DNA from: Niabella sp.
Lineage (GTDB): Bacteria; Bacteroidota; Bacteroidia; Chitinophagales; Chitinophagaceae
Direction: 5' to 3'
DNA length: 64,000 nt
Assembly (NCBI GenBank): GCA_027493055.1
Contig: JAPUDO010000068.1
Location: 50,669 to 114,668 of the forward strand
Part shown: positions 1 through 8,082 of the stretch, in pieces
Layout of the letters: every line of letters begins with the position of its first letter
How positions within the stretch are numbered: position 1 is the first letter of the stretch
Made by a program: the position numbers and the translations under genes
The notes under the pieces: generated by a model
The model's database searches: none
What the model saw: only the letters and a program-made list of their open reading frames with translations
What the model was told of the DNA's origin: nothing

Positions 1-204
1 TTCCGACTTCCGGACTTTTCAGTTATTGAATGTTCGGATATTCTATACAACAGGCGGAAAATATTCAATAATCAATTTTCAATACATCAATATTCAATGT
101 TTGTACCCTGAAGCGATTCCCTTCCGACCCCCACCTCGGACTTTCCGACTTCTCTGACTTCCGGACTTTTCCGTCTTTCCAACTTTTTACCTACTTTCAC
201 ACCC
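1..204. repeat. Word-repeat tract upstream of coaX
   Basis: This leader contains no convincing gene. It is built from loose reiterations of the words TTCCGACTTC and CCGGACTTTTC (near 1-20 and again near 141-172) and of ATTCAATA-like words (60-105). Tracts of this build, each with its own words, recur in other intergenic gaps of the window. No clear promoter box was seen. Confidence 0.5.
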
Positions 205-933
205 ATGTCCACTACTATTTGTTTTGATTTTGGCAATACCCGCAAAAAAGCGGCTGTTTTTGTCAATGGCGAAATATCGAAAGTGCTCACCCTGGAAGAT
301 GATGCCAATGCTACTATTGAGTCTTTAATGAACACTTACAGGCCCAACCGGTCCATCTTATCATCAGTCATTGATCATAATCCCGATATAGAGACGATAC
401 TGAAAAGAAATACCCGATTCCACCTGCTCAATCATACCTCAAAGCTGCCTATCACCTCACCTGCGGCCAAACCTGAAACTATTGGTGCAGACAGGTTGGC
501 CATTGCTGCGGGCGGAGTACATCTTTTCCCAGGTAAAAATTTGTTACTCATAGGTTTAGGCACCTGCATCACCATCAATTTCATCAATAAATATAAAGAA
601 TTTATAGGAGGGTCTATTTCTCCCGGACTGGAAATAAGGCTGAGATCGCTGCAATATTATACCGCCAAGCTGCCTTATGTTGCGCCAAAGGCAGATGTGC
701 CGCTTATAGGATACGATACGGATACGAATATTCTGGCTGGAATTATTTTAGGAATGGCCTATGAACTGGATGGTTTTATTGATGCCTATAAAGCTAAATT
801 TGACAACTTTAACGTGGTATTAACCGGCGGTGATGTACAACATTTGGCATCACACATTAAAAACAGGATATTTGCCGACCCTGATTTAATATTTAAAGGC
901 CTATATGCTATTAGTGAAATTAACAATGCTTAG
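205..933 (+). CDS. coaX: Type III pantothenate kinase
   Basis: This 242-residue protein should phosphorylate pantothenate with ATP, the first step of coenzyme A synthesis, in the cytoplasm. It has the ASKHA-fold signatures of the CoaX family: an N-terminal phosphate-binding DFGNT (residues 8-12), GADRLA near residue 93 that holds the catalytic Asp, a second nucleotide-binding segment GLGTCITIN, and GGSISPGL, which matches the family's GGxIxPG loop. Length is close to normal for the family. The ATG at 205 follows a word-repeat leader. The 3' end overlaps the next gene by 8 bases, so coaX, the outer-membrane protein and lptC are probably cotranscribed. Confidence 0.93.
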   Translation: MSTTICFDFGNTRKKAAVFVNGEISKVLTLEDDANATIESLMNTYRPNRSILSSVIDHNPDIETILKRNTRFHLLNHTSKLPITSPAAKPETIGADRLAIAAGGVHLFPGKNLLLIGLGTCITINFINKYKEFIGGSISPGLEIRLRSLQYYTAKLPYVAPKADVPLIGYDTDTNILAGIILGMAYELDGFIDAYKAKFDNFNVVLTGGDVQHLASHIKNRIFADPDLIFKGLYAISEINNA

Positions 934-2326
934 GAATCTGGATGTTTCTGTAAAGTGCCTGGCATTAACTATATCTTTCATTTTTTTATTTTTTGTAGCT
1001 TCTGCACAGGATAACTCTCCCTACTCCAGGTACGGATTGGGTAATCAAACACCCACAACCAATGTAACCAACAGGGGAATGGGCGGTGTGGCGGCAGCTT
1101 ATAATGATGGTTATACCGTTAACTATGCCAATCCTGCTTCTTTTTCTTTTTTCCAGTCTTCGCAGGAACCCGGTTCCAGGAAGCTGAACACCGGCCGTGT
1201 GGTATTTAATGTAGGGGCCGATGGGCAGGGGCGTACGATTACCGACAAGGCAGGACAGGCAAAATTCACCTCGCCCAATATTCTTTTCAGCCATGTAATG
1301 GTAGGAGTGCCGCTGAGAAAAAACTGGGGTATGGCCATGGGTATAAGGCCCATTACCAGCATCAGCTATAAAATGCAGAGTGTTGGAAATAAGTATGATC
1401 CCAACAGCGGTAGGTTAATAGATACGTCCACTACACTGTATGAAGGACAGGGAGGCGCCTATCTGGGCTCTTTAGGTACGGCGGTTAAGTTTAAAACGGG
1501 CAAAACCCAATATCTCAGCCTGGGTATTAATGGCGGCTATATGTTTGGCAGCAGGGACTATAATTCCCGCTTATCGCTGTTTAACGATTCTACAACATAT
1601 GCCAGCGCTCACTTTGAGCATAAAACCAGCCTGGCGGGTCTTTATTTTGATGCAGGTTTGCAGTACCATTTAAAAGCCAGCGAAAAAATATATGTAGGAT
1701 TAGGCGCTTATGGGAACTGGAAACAAAAGATCAATACTAACAGGAATACTGTAGCCCAAACCTATACTTATAGCAGTGAAACAGGATATATTGCAATCGA
1801 TACTGCTACTTCTACCAGTAATGAAAAAAATAGTTTTATGTATCCCTCCAGCATTACCGGTGGATTTACGATACAAAAAATAGGAAATATGTTAGAAAAT
1901 GAAGCCGGCTGGATGTTTGGAGCAGATTTTACCCATAACAACTGGGATGAGTTCCGGTTTGAAGGCCGGGTTGACAGCGCCGTAAAAAGCAACTGGCAGG
2001 TAAAAGTGGGAGCAGAGTTTCACCCGGCACCCAAAAAGAATGTATTCAGCCGTACCGCCTACAGAATTGGCTTCTTCACCGGGCCCGATTACATCTATAC
2101 CCATAAAACAACAACCCCTGTATTAGGTATAACAGCTGGCCTGGGCCTGCCTATTGCCAACTACAGCATGATGAGCCGGCAGTCCAGTATGATCAATTTA
2201 AGCTTTGAATATATTAAGCGGGGTAATAACAGCAATATTATCAAGGAAAACCTGTACCGGCTTTCAGTTGGTTTTTCGCTTACCGATCTGTGGTTCAGCG
2301 GCAAAACCAAGTATTACGAGGATTAA
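926..2326 (+). CDS. Outer-membrane beta-barrel protein (porin/FadL-like)
   Basis: The product of about 466 residues starts with a signal peptide (hydrophobic stretch LALTISFIFLFFVASA, cleaved before QDNSPYSRYGLG). The rest is rich in alternating aromatic and polar strands and ends in a strand-like aromatic tail, as in outer-membrane barrels. The mature start NSPYSRYGLG with a following RGMGG motif is typical of a Bacteroidota family often found between coaX and lptC; no substrate is known to me. ATG 926 was chosen because it leaves only 8 bases of overlap with coaX and puts the signal peptide near the N terminus. ATG 905 would add seven residues. Confidence 0.8.
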   Translation: MLRNLDVSVKCLALTISFIFLFFVASAQDNSPYSRYGLGNQTPTTNVTNRGMGGVAAAYNDGYTVNYANPASFSFFQSSQEPGSRKLNTGRVVFNVGADGQGRTITDKAGQAKFTSPNILFSHVMVGVPLRKNWGMAMGIRPITSISYKMQSVGNKYDPNSGRLIDTSTTLYEGQGGAYLGSLGTAVKFKTGKTQYLSLGINGGYMFGSRDYNSRLSLFNDSTTYASAHFEHKTSLAGLYFDAGLQYHLKASEKIYVGLGAYGNWKQKINTNRNTVAQTYTYSSETGYIAIDTATSTSNEKNSFMYPSSITGGFTIQKIGNMLENEAGWMFGADFTHNNWDEFRFEGRVDSAVKSNWQVKVGAEFHPAPKKNVFSRTAYRIGFFTGPDYIYTHKTTTPVLGITAGLGLPIANYSMMSRQSSMINLSFEYIKRGNNSNIIKENLYRLSVGFSLTDLWFSGKTKYYED

Positions 2327-2370
2327 TACAAAGCTGTTACTATCTTAGCAGCCATTTCAATATTTGTACG

Positions 2371-2985
2371 TTGAAGAACTTTATTGTTTTTATAGCTGCG
2401 GTCATCTTATGCACCTCCTGCGAAAACAGCGAGAGCGATATAAAAGCGCTCAATACAAAATCTGTTCAGAAAGATGAAGCGATTATGGTTGAAAGCTATT
2501 TGTCACAAAAAGGCAAAGTAAAAGCTAAGTTAACCTCGCCGTTAATGCTTCGCGTTATACCAGCTACTTTTTCAGATACACCTTATGTTGAGTTTCCCAA
2601 AACCCTGCACGTGGATTTTTTTAATGATGAAAAGGCCATCGAAAGCAAACTCGACAGTAAATATGGAAAATACTTTGAATCGCTTAATAAAGTATATTTA
2701 AAAGATAGTGTGAAGGTAGTAAGTGCAAAAGGCGATACCTTAACCTGCGACGATCTTTGGTGGGACCAGGAGAAGCAACTATTTTATACAGACAAGCCGG
2801 CTACTTTGAAATCACTGACCGCGCTTCCTATTTATGGTAAAAACGGTTTAGAGGCTACGCAGGATTTTAAACGTATTACATTTAAACAGGTAGAAGACAG
2901 CCGCCTGCTAACAGATGGGGACGCTATTCCCGGAAGGCAAACTACAACAGCTCCTGCTGCCGATACCGCCGCGCAAGCCCGGTAA
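2371..2985 (+). CDS. lptC: LptC-like LPS export lipoprotein
   Basis: The protein (about 204 residues) resembles LptC, the bitopic or lipid-anchored component that passes lipopolysaccharide from the LptBFG transporter to the LptA bridge. A TTG at 2371 is the best start: it gives a short basic N terminus (KNF), a hydrophobic stretch and a lipobox-like CTSC, so the mature protein would begin at Cys. There is no ATG in a suitable position; a GTG at 2290 would lie inside the upstream barrel gene. The body has beta-strand repeats such as VKVVSAKGDTLTCDDLWWD, which match the LptC/OstA jellyroll pattern. The coaX, barrel, lptC order suggests an envelope operon. Confidence 0.78.
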   Translation: MKNFIVFIAAVILCTSCENSESDIKALNTKSVQKDEAIMVESYLSQKGKVKAKLTSPLMLRVIPATFSDTPYVEFPKTLHVDFFNDEKAIESKLDSKYGKYFESLNKVYLKDSVKVVSAKGDTLTCDDLWWDQEKQLFYTDKPATLKSLTALPIYGKNGLEATQDFKRITFKQVEDSRLLTDGDAIPGRQTTTAPAADTAAQAR

Positions 2986-3073
2986 AAGTTGCAGGAATAA
3001 AGGAGACGGCTAAATGAAAGCAAAGCAGTTTTTCATGCTCATTTGATATGATTGTCCATCTGTAAACTAAAAA

Positions 3074-3901
3074 ATGATGTCCCTTAAAAATCGAACTGCA
3101 TTTATTACCGGCGCCAGTCGTGGTATTGGCAAAGCAATAGCCCTGCGTTTGGCTAAAGAAGGCGCTAATATTGTGGTTGCCGCAAAATCGGTAAGAGAAA
3201 ATGAAAAGCTGGGAGGCACTATTTTTACTGCAGCCGAAGAAATTGAAGCCGCTGGCGGAAAGGCATTGGCCGTCCCCTGCGACATAAGAGATGAAGCCAT
3301 GATACAGGAAGCAGTGGCCCGGACGATAGATAAGTTTGGCGGAATTGATATGGTGATCAACAACGCATCGGCTATAGCGCTCACCAAAACCGGGGAAACC
3401 AAAACCAACCGTTTCAACCTGATGCACGATATTAATGTGCGGGGTACTTTCCTGGTTACCAAAAACTGCCTGCCGTATTTGTTAAAGTCAGATCACGCCC
3501 ATATACTTACCCTTTCCCCACCCCTGAACTTAAATCCCAAATGGCTGGGCGCCCATGTGGCTTATACTATGAGCAAGTATAATATGACCATGATGGCTTT
3601 AGGCTGGGCAGAGGAGTTTAAGCATATACCTGTAGCGTCCAATGCGCTTTGGCCACGCACCACAATAGATACTGCAGCGGTAAGGAACCTGCTGGGAGGA
3701 GAAACCCTGGCAAACATGAGCCGCAAGCCCGGTATTATGGCCGATGCAGCTTTTTATATAGTAAGCCAGGATCCGCGGAACTGTACCGGTAACAGCTTTA
3801 CAGATGAGCAGGTGCTGCAGCAAAACGGCATTACTGATTTTGCTTCCTATTCGGTAGTAAAAGGGGCACAGCTATACACGGATCTGTTCCTGGATGAATG
3901 A
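3074..3901 (+). CDS. Short-chain dehydrogenase/reductase, HSDL2-like
   Basis: This 275-residue classical SDR is an NAD(P)-dependent cytoplasmic oxidoreductase of unknown substrate. The cofactor motif TGASRGIG lies at residues 10-17, NNASAI replaces the usual NNAG, and the catalytic pair is Y-T-M-S-K (Tyr and Lys of YxxxK). The insert VRENEKLGGTIFTAAEEIEAAGG and the closing W-P-R-T-T-I segment resemble the N-terminal domain of HSDL2-type dehydrogenases; the C-terminal sterol-carrier domain of that family is absent. Two adjacent ATGs (3074, 3077) are possible starts. The gene ends in a repeat-rich gap that faces the convergent cca gene. Confidence 0.85.
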   Translation: MMSLKNRTAFITGASRGIGKAIALRLAKEGANIVVAAKSVRENEKLGGTIFTAAEEIEAAGGKALAVPCDIRDEAMIQEAVARTIDKFGGIDMVINNASAIALTKTGETKTNRFNLMHDINVRGTFLVTKNCLPYLLKSDHAHILTLSPPLNLNPKWLGAHVAYTMSKYNMTMMALGWAEEFKHIPVASNALWPRTTIDTAAVRNLLGGETLANMSRKPGIMADAAFYIVSQDPRNCTGNSFTDEQVLQQNGITDFASYSVVKGAQLYTDLFLDE

Positions 3902-4041
3902 CGCAGGACAGTATTAGTTGACAGATCACAGAGGACAGTTGACTGTCACTAATTGAAGGTGAATAACAGGAGCTGGAAGGATATCCCCCTCCGGCCTGCG
4001 GCCACCTCCCCAAGGGGAGGATATGCGGAACCTTATAAAAA
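3902..4041. repeat. Word-repeat tract and CCTCCCC/GGGGAGG hairpin
   Basis: The first part (about 3905-3955) reiterates GACAGTTGAC/CAGATCACAG-like words. It is followed by a REP-like block in which CCTCCCC (4005-4011) pairs with GGGGAGG (4014-4020) and GGCC-type arms lie just before. No gene is supported here. Confidence 0.6.
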
Positions 4042-4154
4042 CCCCTCTTGCGCTGGCCTCCCGGCCAGTGCATTGAGGTTACTTAATACAGATTCAGGGT
4101 ATATGCTCAGGCCTGGTCCAGAGGACTCCCAGGGAGAGACCTGAGCAAGATGAC
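4042..4154. repeat. Small interspersed element, copy A
   Basis: This block matches, in the same order and orientation, a second block at 58252-58402. Shared parts are a CTGGCC-loop-GGCCAG hairpin (4053-4058 with 4063-4068), the string GAGGT-ACTTAATACA, and a terminal structure containing GGTCC-AGGACTCCC followed by GGAGAGACCTGA and CAAGATGA. The outermost ends are weakly inverted (CTCTTG / CAAGATGA). It lies between the convergent SDR and cca genes. Confidence 0.7.
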
Positions 4155-4173
4155 TTTCAGTTAAATTGCCGAT

Positions 4174-5598
4174 CTATATAACTCCTATCTCTTTTGCTTT
4201 TTTCTGCAGAAAGGCTAATGCTGATTCCCTGTTGTTTTGTACCTCCCCGTCAAGGATAGCATCTTTCAGGCTGTCTTTTAAAATACCTACCGGCCTGGAG
4301 GGGTTCAGATTGAATATTTGCATAATCTCCAACCCGTCTACAGGCGGTTGCCAGCTCCTGATCTGGTCTTTTTCTTCCACCTCCTTACAGCGTTCGCGCA
4401 CCAGCTTAAAGTTTTCCAGGTAGCGCTTTACTTTTTGTTTGTTCTTACTGGTAATGTCGGCTTCGCAAAGCATCATGAGCGCGTCAAAATCTTCCCCCGC
4501 ATCAAATAACAGCCGGCGAATGGCAGAATCGGTAATATTTTCTTTGGTAAGGCTGATAGGCCGCAGGTGCAGCTCAACCAGCTTTTTTACGAAACGCATT
4601 TTTTCATTGCCAGGCAGCTTGAGCGCATTGAAAATTTTAGGAACCATTCTCCCGCCAACAACTTCATGCCCGTGGAAGGTCCAGCCGTGTCCTTCTTCAA
4701 ATTTTTTGGTAGCCGGCTTTGCAATGTCGTGCAATATAGCAGCCCATCTCAGCCACAGGTCATCAGATTTTTTTGCTACATTATCCAGGACCTGCAGGGT
4801 ATGGTAAAAATTATCCTTGTGCCCGTGCCCGTCAATATATTCAGCGCCGGCTAAAGCCACCATTTTAGGGAAGATGATCTTTAATAATCCTGTTTTATAC
4901 AACAGGTCAAAACCAATGGATGGTTGGGGCGACAGGATGATCTTATTCAGCTCATCAGTGATCCTTTCCTGCGAAATGATCCTTATTCTTTCTGCCTGTT
5001 CGGTAATGGCTAGTAAAGTTTCGCCTGCAATGGTAAAGTTTAATTGTGTGGCAAACCTTATAGCACGCATCATACGCAACGGGTCATCACTAAAGGTCTG
5101 TTCCGGTTCAAGCGGCGTGATAATTATTTTTTCTTCGAGATGCTTTATCCCGCCAAACGGGTCTACGAGCCTGCCAAAATCGTCTTTATTTAAGCTGATA
5201 GCCAGTGCGTTGATCGTAAAATCGCGCCTTTTTTGATCATCTTCAAGTGAGCCCGGTGCTACTTCCGGTTTACGGCTGTTACGCTGGTAGCTTTCCCTGC
5301 GGGCGCCTACAAATTCAATATCGAAGGATCTCCCTCCCTCCAGGAAGGGCACTATTTGTGCTGTCCCGAAATTTTTAAAGAAACTGACACGCGGTACCGG
5401 ATCAAACTTTTTCGCAACGGCGGTCGCCAGCTTAATACCATCTCCCACACAAACTATATCAGCATCCTTTGAGGGACGGCCTAACAGCTTATCACGCACA
5501 AAACCGCCTACGAGGTAGCTTTCCAGGTTAAGCTCCTGTGCTGCTTTGGCTATGATATCAATAATGAAATTTTCCTGTTCGTTCAATTCAATTTCCAT
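4174..5598 (-). CDS. cca: CCA tRNA nucleotidyltransferase (HD-domain type)
   Basis: This enzyme of about 474 residues adds or repairs the 3' CCA end of tRNAs. The class II nucleotidyltransferase head shows the LVGGFVRD motif and the catalytic carboxylates DADIV, followed by RRDFTINA and the RNA-binding helical neck. A C-terminal HD domain (AAILHDIAKP) is present, as in tRNA nucleotidyltransferase/phosphohydrolase forms. ATG 5598 is preferred to the TTG at 5607 because a perfect -7 box TATCTTTG lies at 5605-5612, so transcription should begin at about the ATG. The next minus-strand gene upstream ends 33 bases away. Confidence 0.92.
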   Translation of the reverse strand: MEIELNEQENFIIDIIAKAAQELNLESYLVGGFVRDKLLGRPSKDADIVCVGDGIKLATAVAKKFDPVPRVSFFKNFGTAQIVPFLEGGRSFDIEFVGARRESYQRNSRKPEVAPGSLEDDQKRRDFTINALAISLNKDDFGRLVDPFGGIKHLEEKIIITPLEPEQTFSDDPLRMMRAIRFATQLNFTIAGETLLAITEQAERIRIISQERITDELNKIILSPQPSIGFDLLYKTGLLKIIFPKMVALAGAEYIDGHGHKDNFYHTLQVLDNVAKKSDDLWLRWAAILHDIAKPATKKFEEGHGWTFHGHEVVGGRMVPKIFNALKLPGNEKMRFVKKLVELHLRPISLTKENITDSAIRRLLFDAGEDFDALMMLCEADITSKNKQKVKRYLENFKLVRERCKEVEEKDQIRSWQPPVDGLEIMQIFNLNPSRPVGILKDSLKDAILDGEVQNNRESALAFLQKKAKEIGVI

Positions 5599-5604
5599 GC
5601 GGGA

Positions 5605-5612
5605 CAAAGATA
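5605..5612 (-). promoter_or_regulatory. -7 box TATCTTTG of cca
   Basis: On the minus strand this reads TATCTTTG, matching the Bacteroidota -7 consensus TAnnTTTG. Only six bases separate it from the cca ATG, which implies a leaderless or nearly leaderless transcript. No clear -33 TTG was found at the usual spacing. Confidence 0.6.
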
Positions 5613-5631
5613 AACGAGTTTCGATTCCTTT

Positions 5632-6198
5632 TTAACTCCTGATCACTTCCACTGCTCCGTTTTTCCATCGTATAATAGCAGAGGGTTGTGCAGGCTGATG
5701 ATCATCCTGCCTGTATTGTACACAGTAATCCACTCCTGATTTTATAGCTTCGCTAATGGAAGAAAAATCAGGGGCAGCCGGCTCGCCTGATATATTGGCC
5801 GAGGTAGATACGATGGGTTTCCCCAACCGTTTAATAAGTGCCTTACAAAAATCCTCATTGCATATTCGTATAGCAATGCTACCATCAACGGCTAATAAAT
5901 TTTCGGCAAAGCCCAGGCCATTTTCGTAAATAACCGTTGTGGGTTTGGTGGCAGTGTCCAGGTAATCGAACAGGCTAAGATCTACGGCTGCTGTATATTG
6001 CATGATATCCCGCTCTGTAGCTACCAGCACAATCAGGGCTTTACTATCATCACGTTTTTTCAACTCATATACCTTTTTAACAGCCGCTTCGTTAGTGGCA
6101 TCGCAGCCAATGCCCCAAACGGTATCGGTAGGATAAAGTATGGTGCCTCCGCTCTTCAATACCTCAACAGCTTTTTTTATATCTTCTTCAAAGTCCAT
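5632..6198 (-). CDS. L-threonylcarbamoyladenylate synthase (Sua5/YciO/YrdC)
   Basis: This protein of about 188 residues belongs to the Sua5/YciO/YrdC family and should make threonylcarbamoyl-AMP from Thr, bicarbonate and ATP for t6A modification of ANN-decoding tRNAs. Motifs are YPTDTVWGIGCDA near the N terminus, KKRDDSKAL and the STSANISGEPA segment. It has only the YrdC domain and no Sua5 extension. ATG 6198 was chosen over 6234 because the family normally begins just before the helix that leads into the TDT motif; an AAGAG lies just upstream. It sits between a glycosyltransferase and cca, all on the minus strand; a shared transcript with the glycosyltransferase is possible. Confidence 0.88.
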   Translation of the reverse strand: MDFEEDIKKAVEVLKSGGTILYPTDTVWGIGCDATNEAAVKKVYELKKRDDSKALIVLVATERDIMQYTAAVDLSLFDYLDTATKPTTVIYENGLGFAENLLAVDGSIAIRICNEDFCKALIKRLGKPIVSTSANISGEPAAPDFSSISEAIKSGVDYCVQYRQDDHQPAQPSAIIRWKNGAVEVIRS

Positions 6199-6240
6199 AG
6201 CTCTTGTTTGAATTAAACCCGGCTTCCTATTCACTATTTA

Positions 6241-7407
6241 CTATTTACCTGCTCCCATTCGTGCTGATTGATAAATATTCATTATTGACTGTGCATAAGC
6301 ATCCCGGGCAAACCTTTTTATATTCTGAAAACCTTTTTCAATGGCCTGTTCGCGGTAGGCGGCATCGCCATAAAATTTTCTGAATCCTTCGGCCAGTGCT
6401 TCAGGACTTTCAGGATCAGCTAAAAAAGCAGCATCGCCTGCAATCTCGGGCATACATGATGTGGTGGAAGTAATTACCGGCACTCCTCCGGACATAGCCT
6501 CAATAACAGGCATTCCAAATCCTTCATAAAAAGAAGGATAGATCATAGCAATGGATAGCTGGTATAATGCAGGGAAATCTTCGGTTTCTATAAAGGGCTT
6601 TTTTCCTGCAGCAACTAACTCATCTGAAAGAAAGATCACTTTGTGCTCTAAGTTATTTTCAGAAAGATATTGCTTTACCCTTTCCTTATAGGCTCCGCCT
6701 TTACCTACCACAACCAGTGGAAGAGGTATTTCTTTTTGAACCAGGTGTAAGGCTTTGCATATATTCAGCAGGTTTTTTCTTTCGATGATGGTGCCCACAT
6801 GCAGGAAAAACTGGGCCGGCAGCTGATACTTTACACGGACTGCTTCTTTTTTTTCTTCGCTTTCTATAACGTTAAAAATGGGGTCGCAGCTTTGGTAGGC
6901 TACTTCTACCTTTGAGGGGTCAGTACCATACAGCCTTATAATATGCTGTTTTGTTTCTTCGCTGATAGCCATTACTTTGCTGGCATTGCGGCATGCATAC
7001 CTTAGCTTGGTACGATATATTTTTACATCAACAGGTTTAAAATCCTTAGGGTACAGCTCCGGAAAAAGATCATGAATAGTAACAACAGAAGGGATCCCTG
7101 TTTTAGGAATCCCAATGGGTATTTCCTGGCTGGGGCCATGATACAGATCTATATGCAGTCTTTTAAGATCCCTGGTGACCCATTTGCTGCGCCAGGCACT
7201 GCTTAGTATTTTGTGCAGCGGAGATTGAGGCAGGACTTCATGAATATGGGCTGTTTCGGGTTTGAACAGCTTTCCGGGCTTTGGGTTAAATAAATAATAT
7301 TCATTATCGGGATAATGAGTAGCCAGCAGCTTTATCATTACCCGGCTGAAAAAGCCCAGGCCGGTTCCATTATGGTAAGCCCTTTTAGCATCAAAACCAA
7401 TATTCAT
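6241..7407 (-). CDS. Glycosyltransferase family 4 protein
   Basis: This 388-residue retaining GT-B glycosyltransferase transfers a sugar from a nucleotide donor to an unknown acceptor, probably an envelope glycan. The N-terminal half starts IGFDAKRAYHNGTGLG, a pattern for acceptor-binding domains of the mannosyltransferase-like group. The C-terminal half carries the GT4 donor motifs HVGTIIERKN, then S-F-Y-E-G-F-G-M-P-V-I-E-A (the EX7E motif) and GGVPVIT. No membrane segment is evident. A perfect -7 box lies four bases upstream of the ATG. The acceptor cannot be told from the sequence. Confidence 0.88.
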   Translation of the reverse strand: MNIGFDAKRAYHNGTGLGFFSRVMIKLLATHYPDNEYYLFNPKPGKLFKPETAHIHEVLPQSPLHKILSSAWRSKWVTRDLKRLHIDLYHGPSQEIPIGIPKTGIPSVVTIHDLFPELYPKDFKPVDVKIYRTKLRYACRNASKVMAISEETKQHIIRLYGTDPSKVEVAYQSCDPIFNVIESEEKKEAVRVKYQLPAQFFLHVGTIIERKNLLNICKALHLVQKEIPLPLVVVGKGGAYKERVKQYLSENNLEHKVIFLSDELVAAGKKPFIETEDFPALYQLSIAMIYPSFYEGFGMPVIEAMSGGVPVITSTTSCMPEIAGDAAFLADPESPEALAEGFRKFYGDAAYREQAIEKGFQNIKRFARDAYAQSIMNIYQSARMGAGK

Positions 7408-7411
7408 GGCG

Positions 7412-7419
7412 CAAAGATA
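7412..7419 (-). promoter_or_regulatory. -7 box TATCTTTG of the glycosyltransferase gene
   Basis: The minus strand reads TATCTTTG here, four bases before the ATG at 7407. As for cca, the transcript would start at or near the first codon. Confidence 0.6.
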
Positions 7420-7485
7420 ATTGTATGAGCCAGGATTTGCAGGGATATAAGAAAAGCAACCGTATAGAACAAGGGTGATTTATTG

Positions 7486-7493
7486 TATATTTG
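7486..7493 (+). promoter_or_regulatory. -7 box TATATTTG upstream of the small pair
   Basis: TATATTTG matches TAnnTTTG, 21 bases before the ATG at 7515. The -33 element is not clear. Confidence 0.45.
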
Positions 7494-7514
7494 GTACAGT
7501 AAAATAATAAAATT

Positions 7515-7742
7515 ATGGCACGCGCGGCAGAGGTTGAAAGCATAGAAAGCCAAATAACCCATTATATCAGTAGCTTATCAGATAAAAATAAGCAAGCGGT
7601 TTTAACCGTAGTAAAAACTATTGCCGAAGCTGAACGCGAAACCGAATTTGAAAGAAAATGGAAGGAGGGTGTTCCATTAAAAAAAGCAAGACAGGAGTTG
7701 TTGGAATATGTAAGGAGCTTTGAATGGAAGAAAAAGAAATAA
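7515..7742 (+). CDS. Small antitoxin-like protein
   Basis: This 75-residue hydrophilic, mostly helical protein (many Glu, Lys and Arg, ending in a run of Lys) is the first gene of a tight pair. The second gene's ATG at 7724 overlaps its last 19 bases, the usual coupling of type II toxin-antitoxin operons. No DNA-binding fold was recognised with confidence; the segment ITHYISSLSDKNKQAVLTVVKTIAEAE resembles short Bacteroidota antitoxin-like proteins. Function is inferred from size, charge and gene order only. Confidence 0.6.
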   Translation: MARAAEVESIESQITHYISSLSDKNKQAVLTVVKTIAEAERETEFERKWKEGVPLKKARQELLEYVRSFEWKKKK

Positions 7743-8055
7743 TAATCGGCAAGGCTGTTGTTATATTCTTAAAAGAGCTAACAACCACACTTTTCCAAAA
7801 AGAATACTTTGCTTTTTGGAAACGGCAGAGGATTATGTGAATGATTTGATTGACGGGATGTACATGCAGTTATACAGTGAAAACCACTATGAAGCCCCCG
7901 CACCGCTAAAACATTATGGGAACGACTACGTAAAGATAAAAGGTAGCAAACGTACAACCTGGTACGTACTTTTTGATAAAAATGAAAGTCGTTATTTCAT
8001 TGAGTTCATTACCAACAATCATACACCACATAGTGCATATCTCAATAAGTTATAA
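7724..8055 (+). pseudogene. Frameshifted toxin-like gene (RelE/ParE-like partner)
   Basis: Reading from ATG 7724 gives MEEKEIIIGKAVVIFLKEL and continues to KEYFAF, then stops at 7838 soon after a run of five T (7813-7817). The -1 frame from that run continues without a stop as LETAEDYVNDLIDG through KIKGSKRTTWYVLF and FIEFITNNH to the stop at 8055. The joined product of about 111 residues looks like a complete small protein of a kind common beside short antitoxin-like genes in Bacteroidota; the Trp-Tyr-Val and ITNNH segments are its most conserved parts as I recall. One extra T would restore the frame. It may be a real mutation, a sequencing error or translational slippage on the T run. The assignment as a RelE-like toxin is tentative. 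Confidence 0.6.
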
Positions 8056-8056
8056 C

Positions 8057-8064
8057 TATCTTTG
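8057..8064 (+). promoter_or_regulatory. -7 box TATCTTTG of dapD
   Basis: TATCTTTG starts two bases after the stop codon of the preceding gene and lies 18 bases before the dapD ATG at 8083, so dapD probably has its own promoter. Confidence 0.6.
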
Positions 8065-8082
8065 CCCCCACAAAATTTTACT

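Noticed and set aside
905..925. Upstream ATG for the outer-membrane protein
   Set aside because: It would increase the overlap with coaX and move the signal peptide away from the N terminus.
2290..2370. GTG start for lptC
   Set aside because: It lies inside the preceding gene and would bury the lipoprotein signal; TTG 2371 fits better.
3953..4144. 63-residue frame in the gap after the SDR gene
   Set aside because: It consists of REP-like hairpins and repeat copy A, with no protein features.
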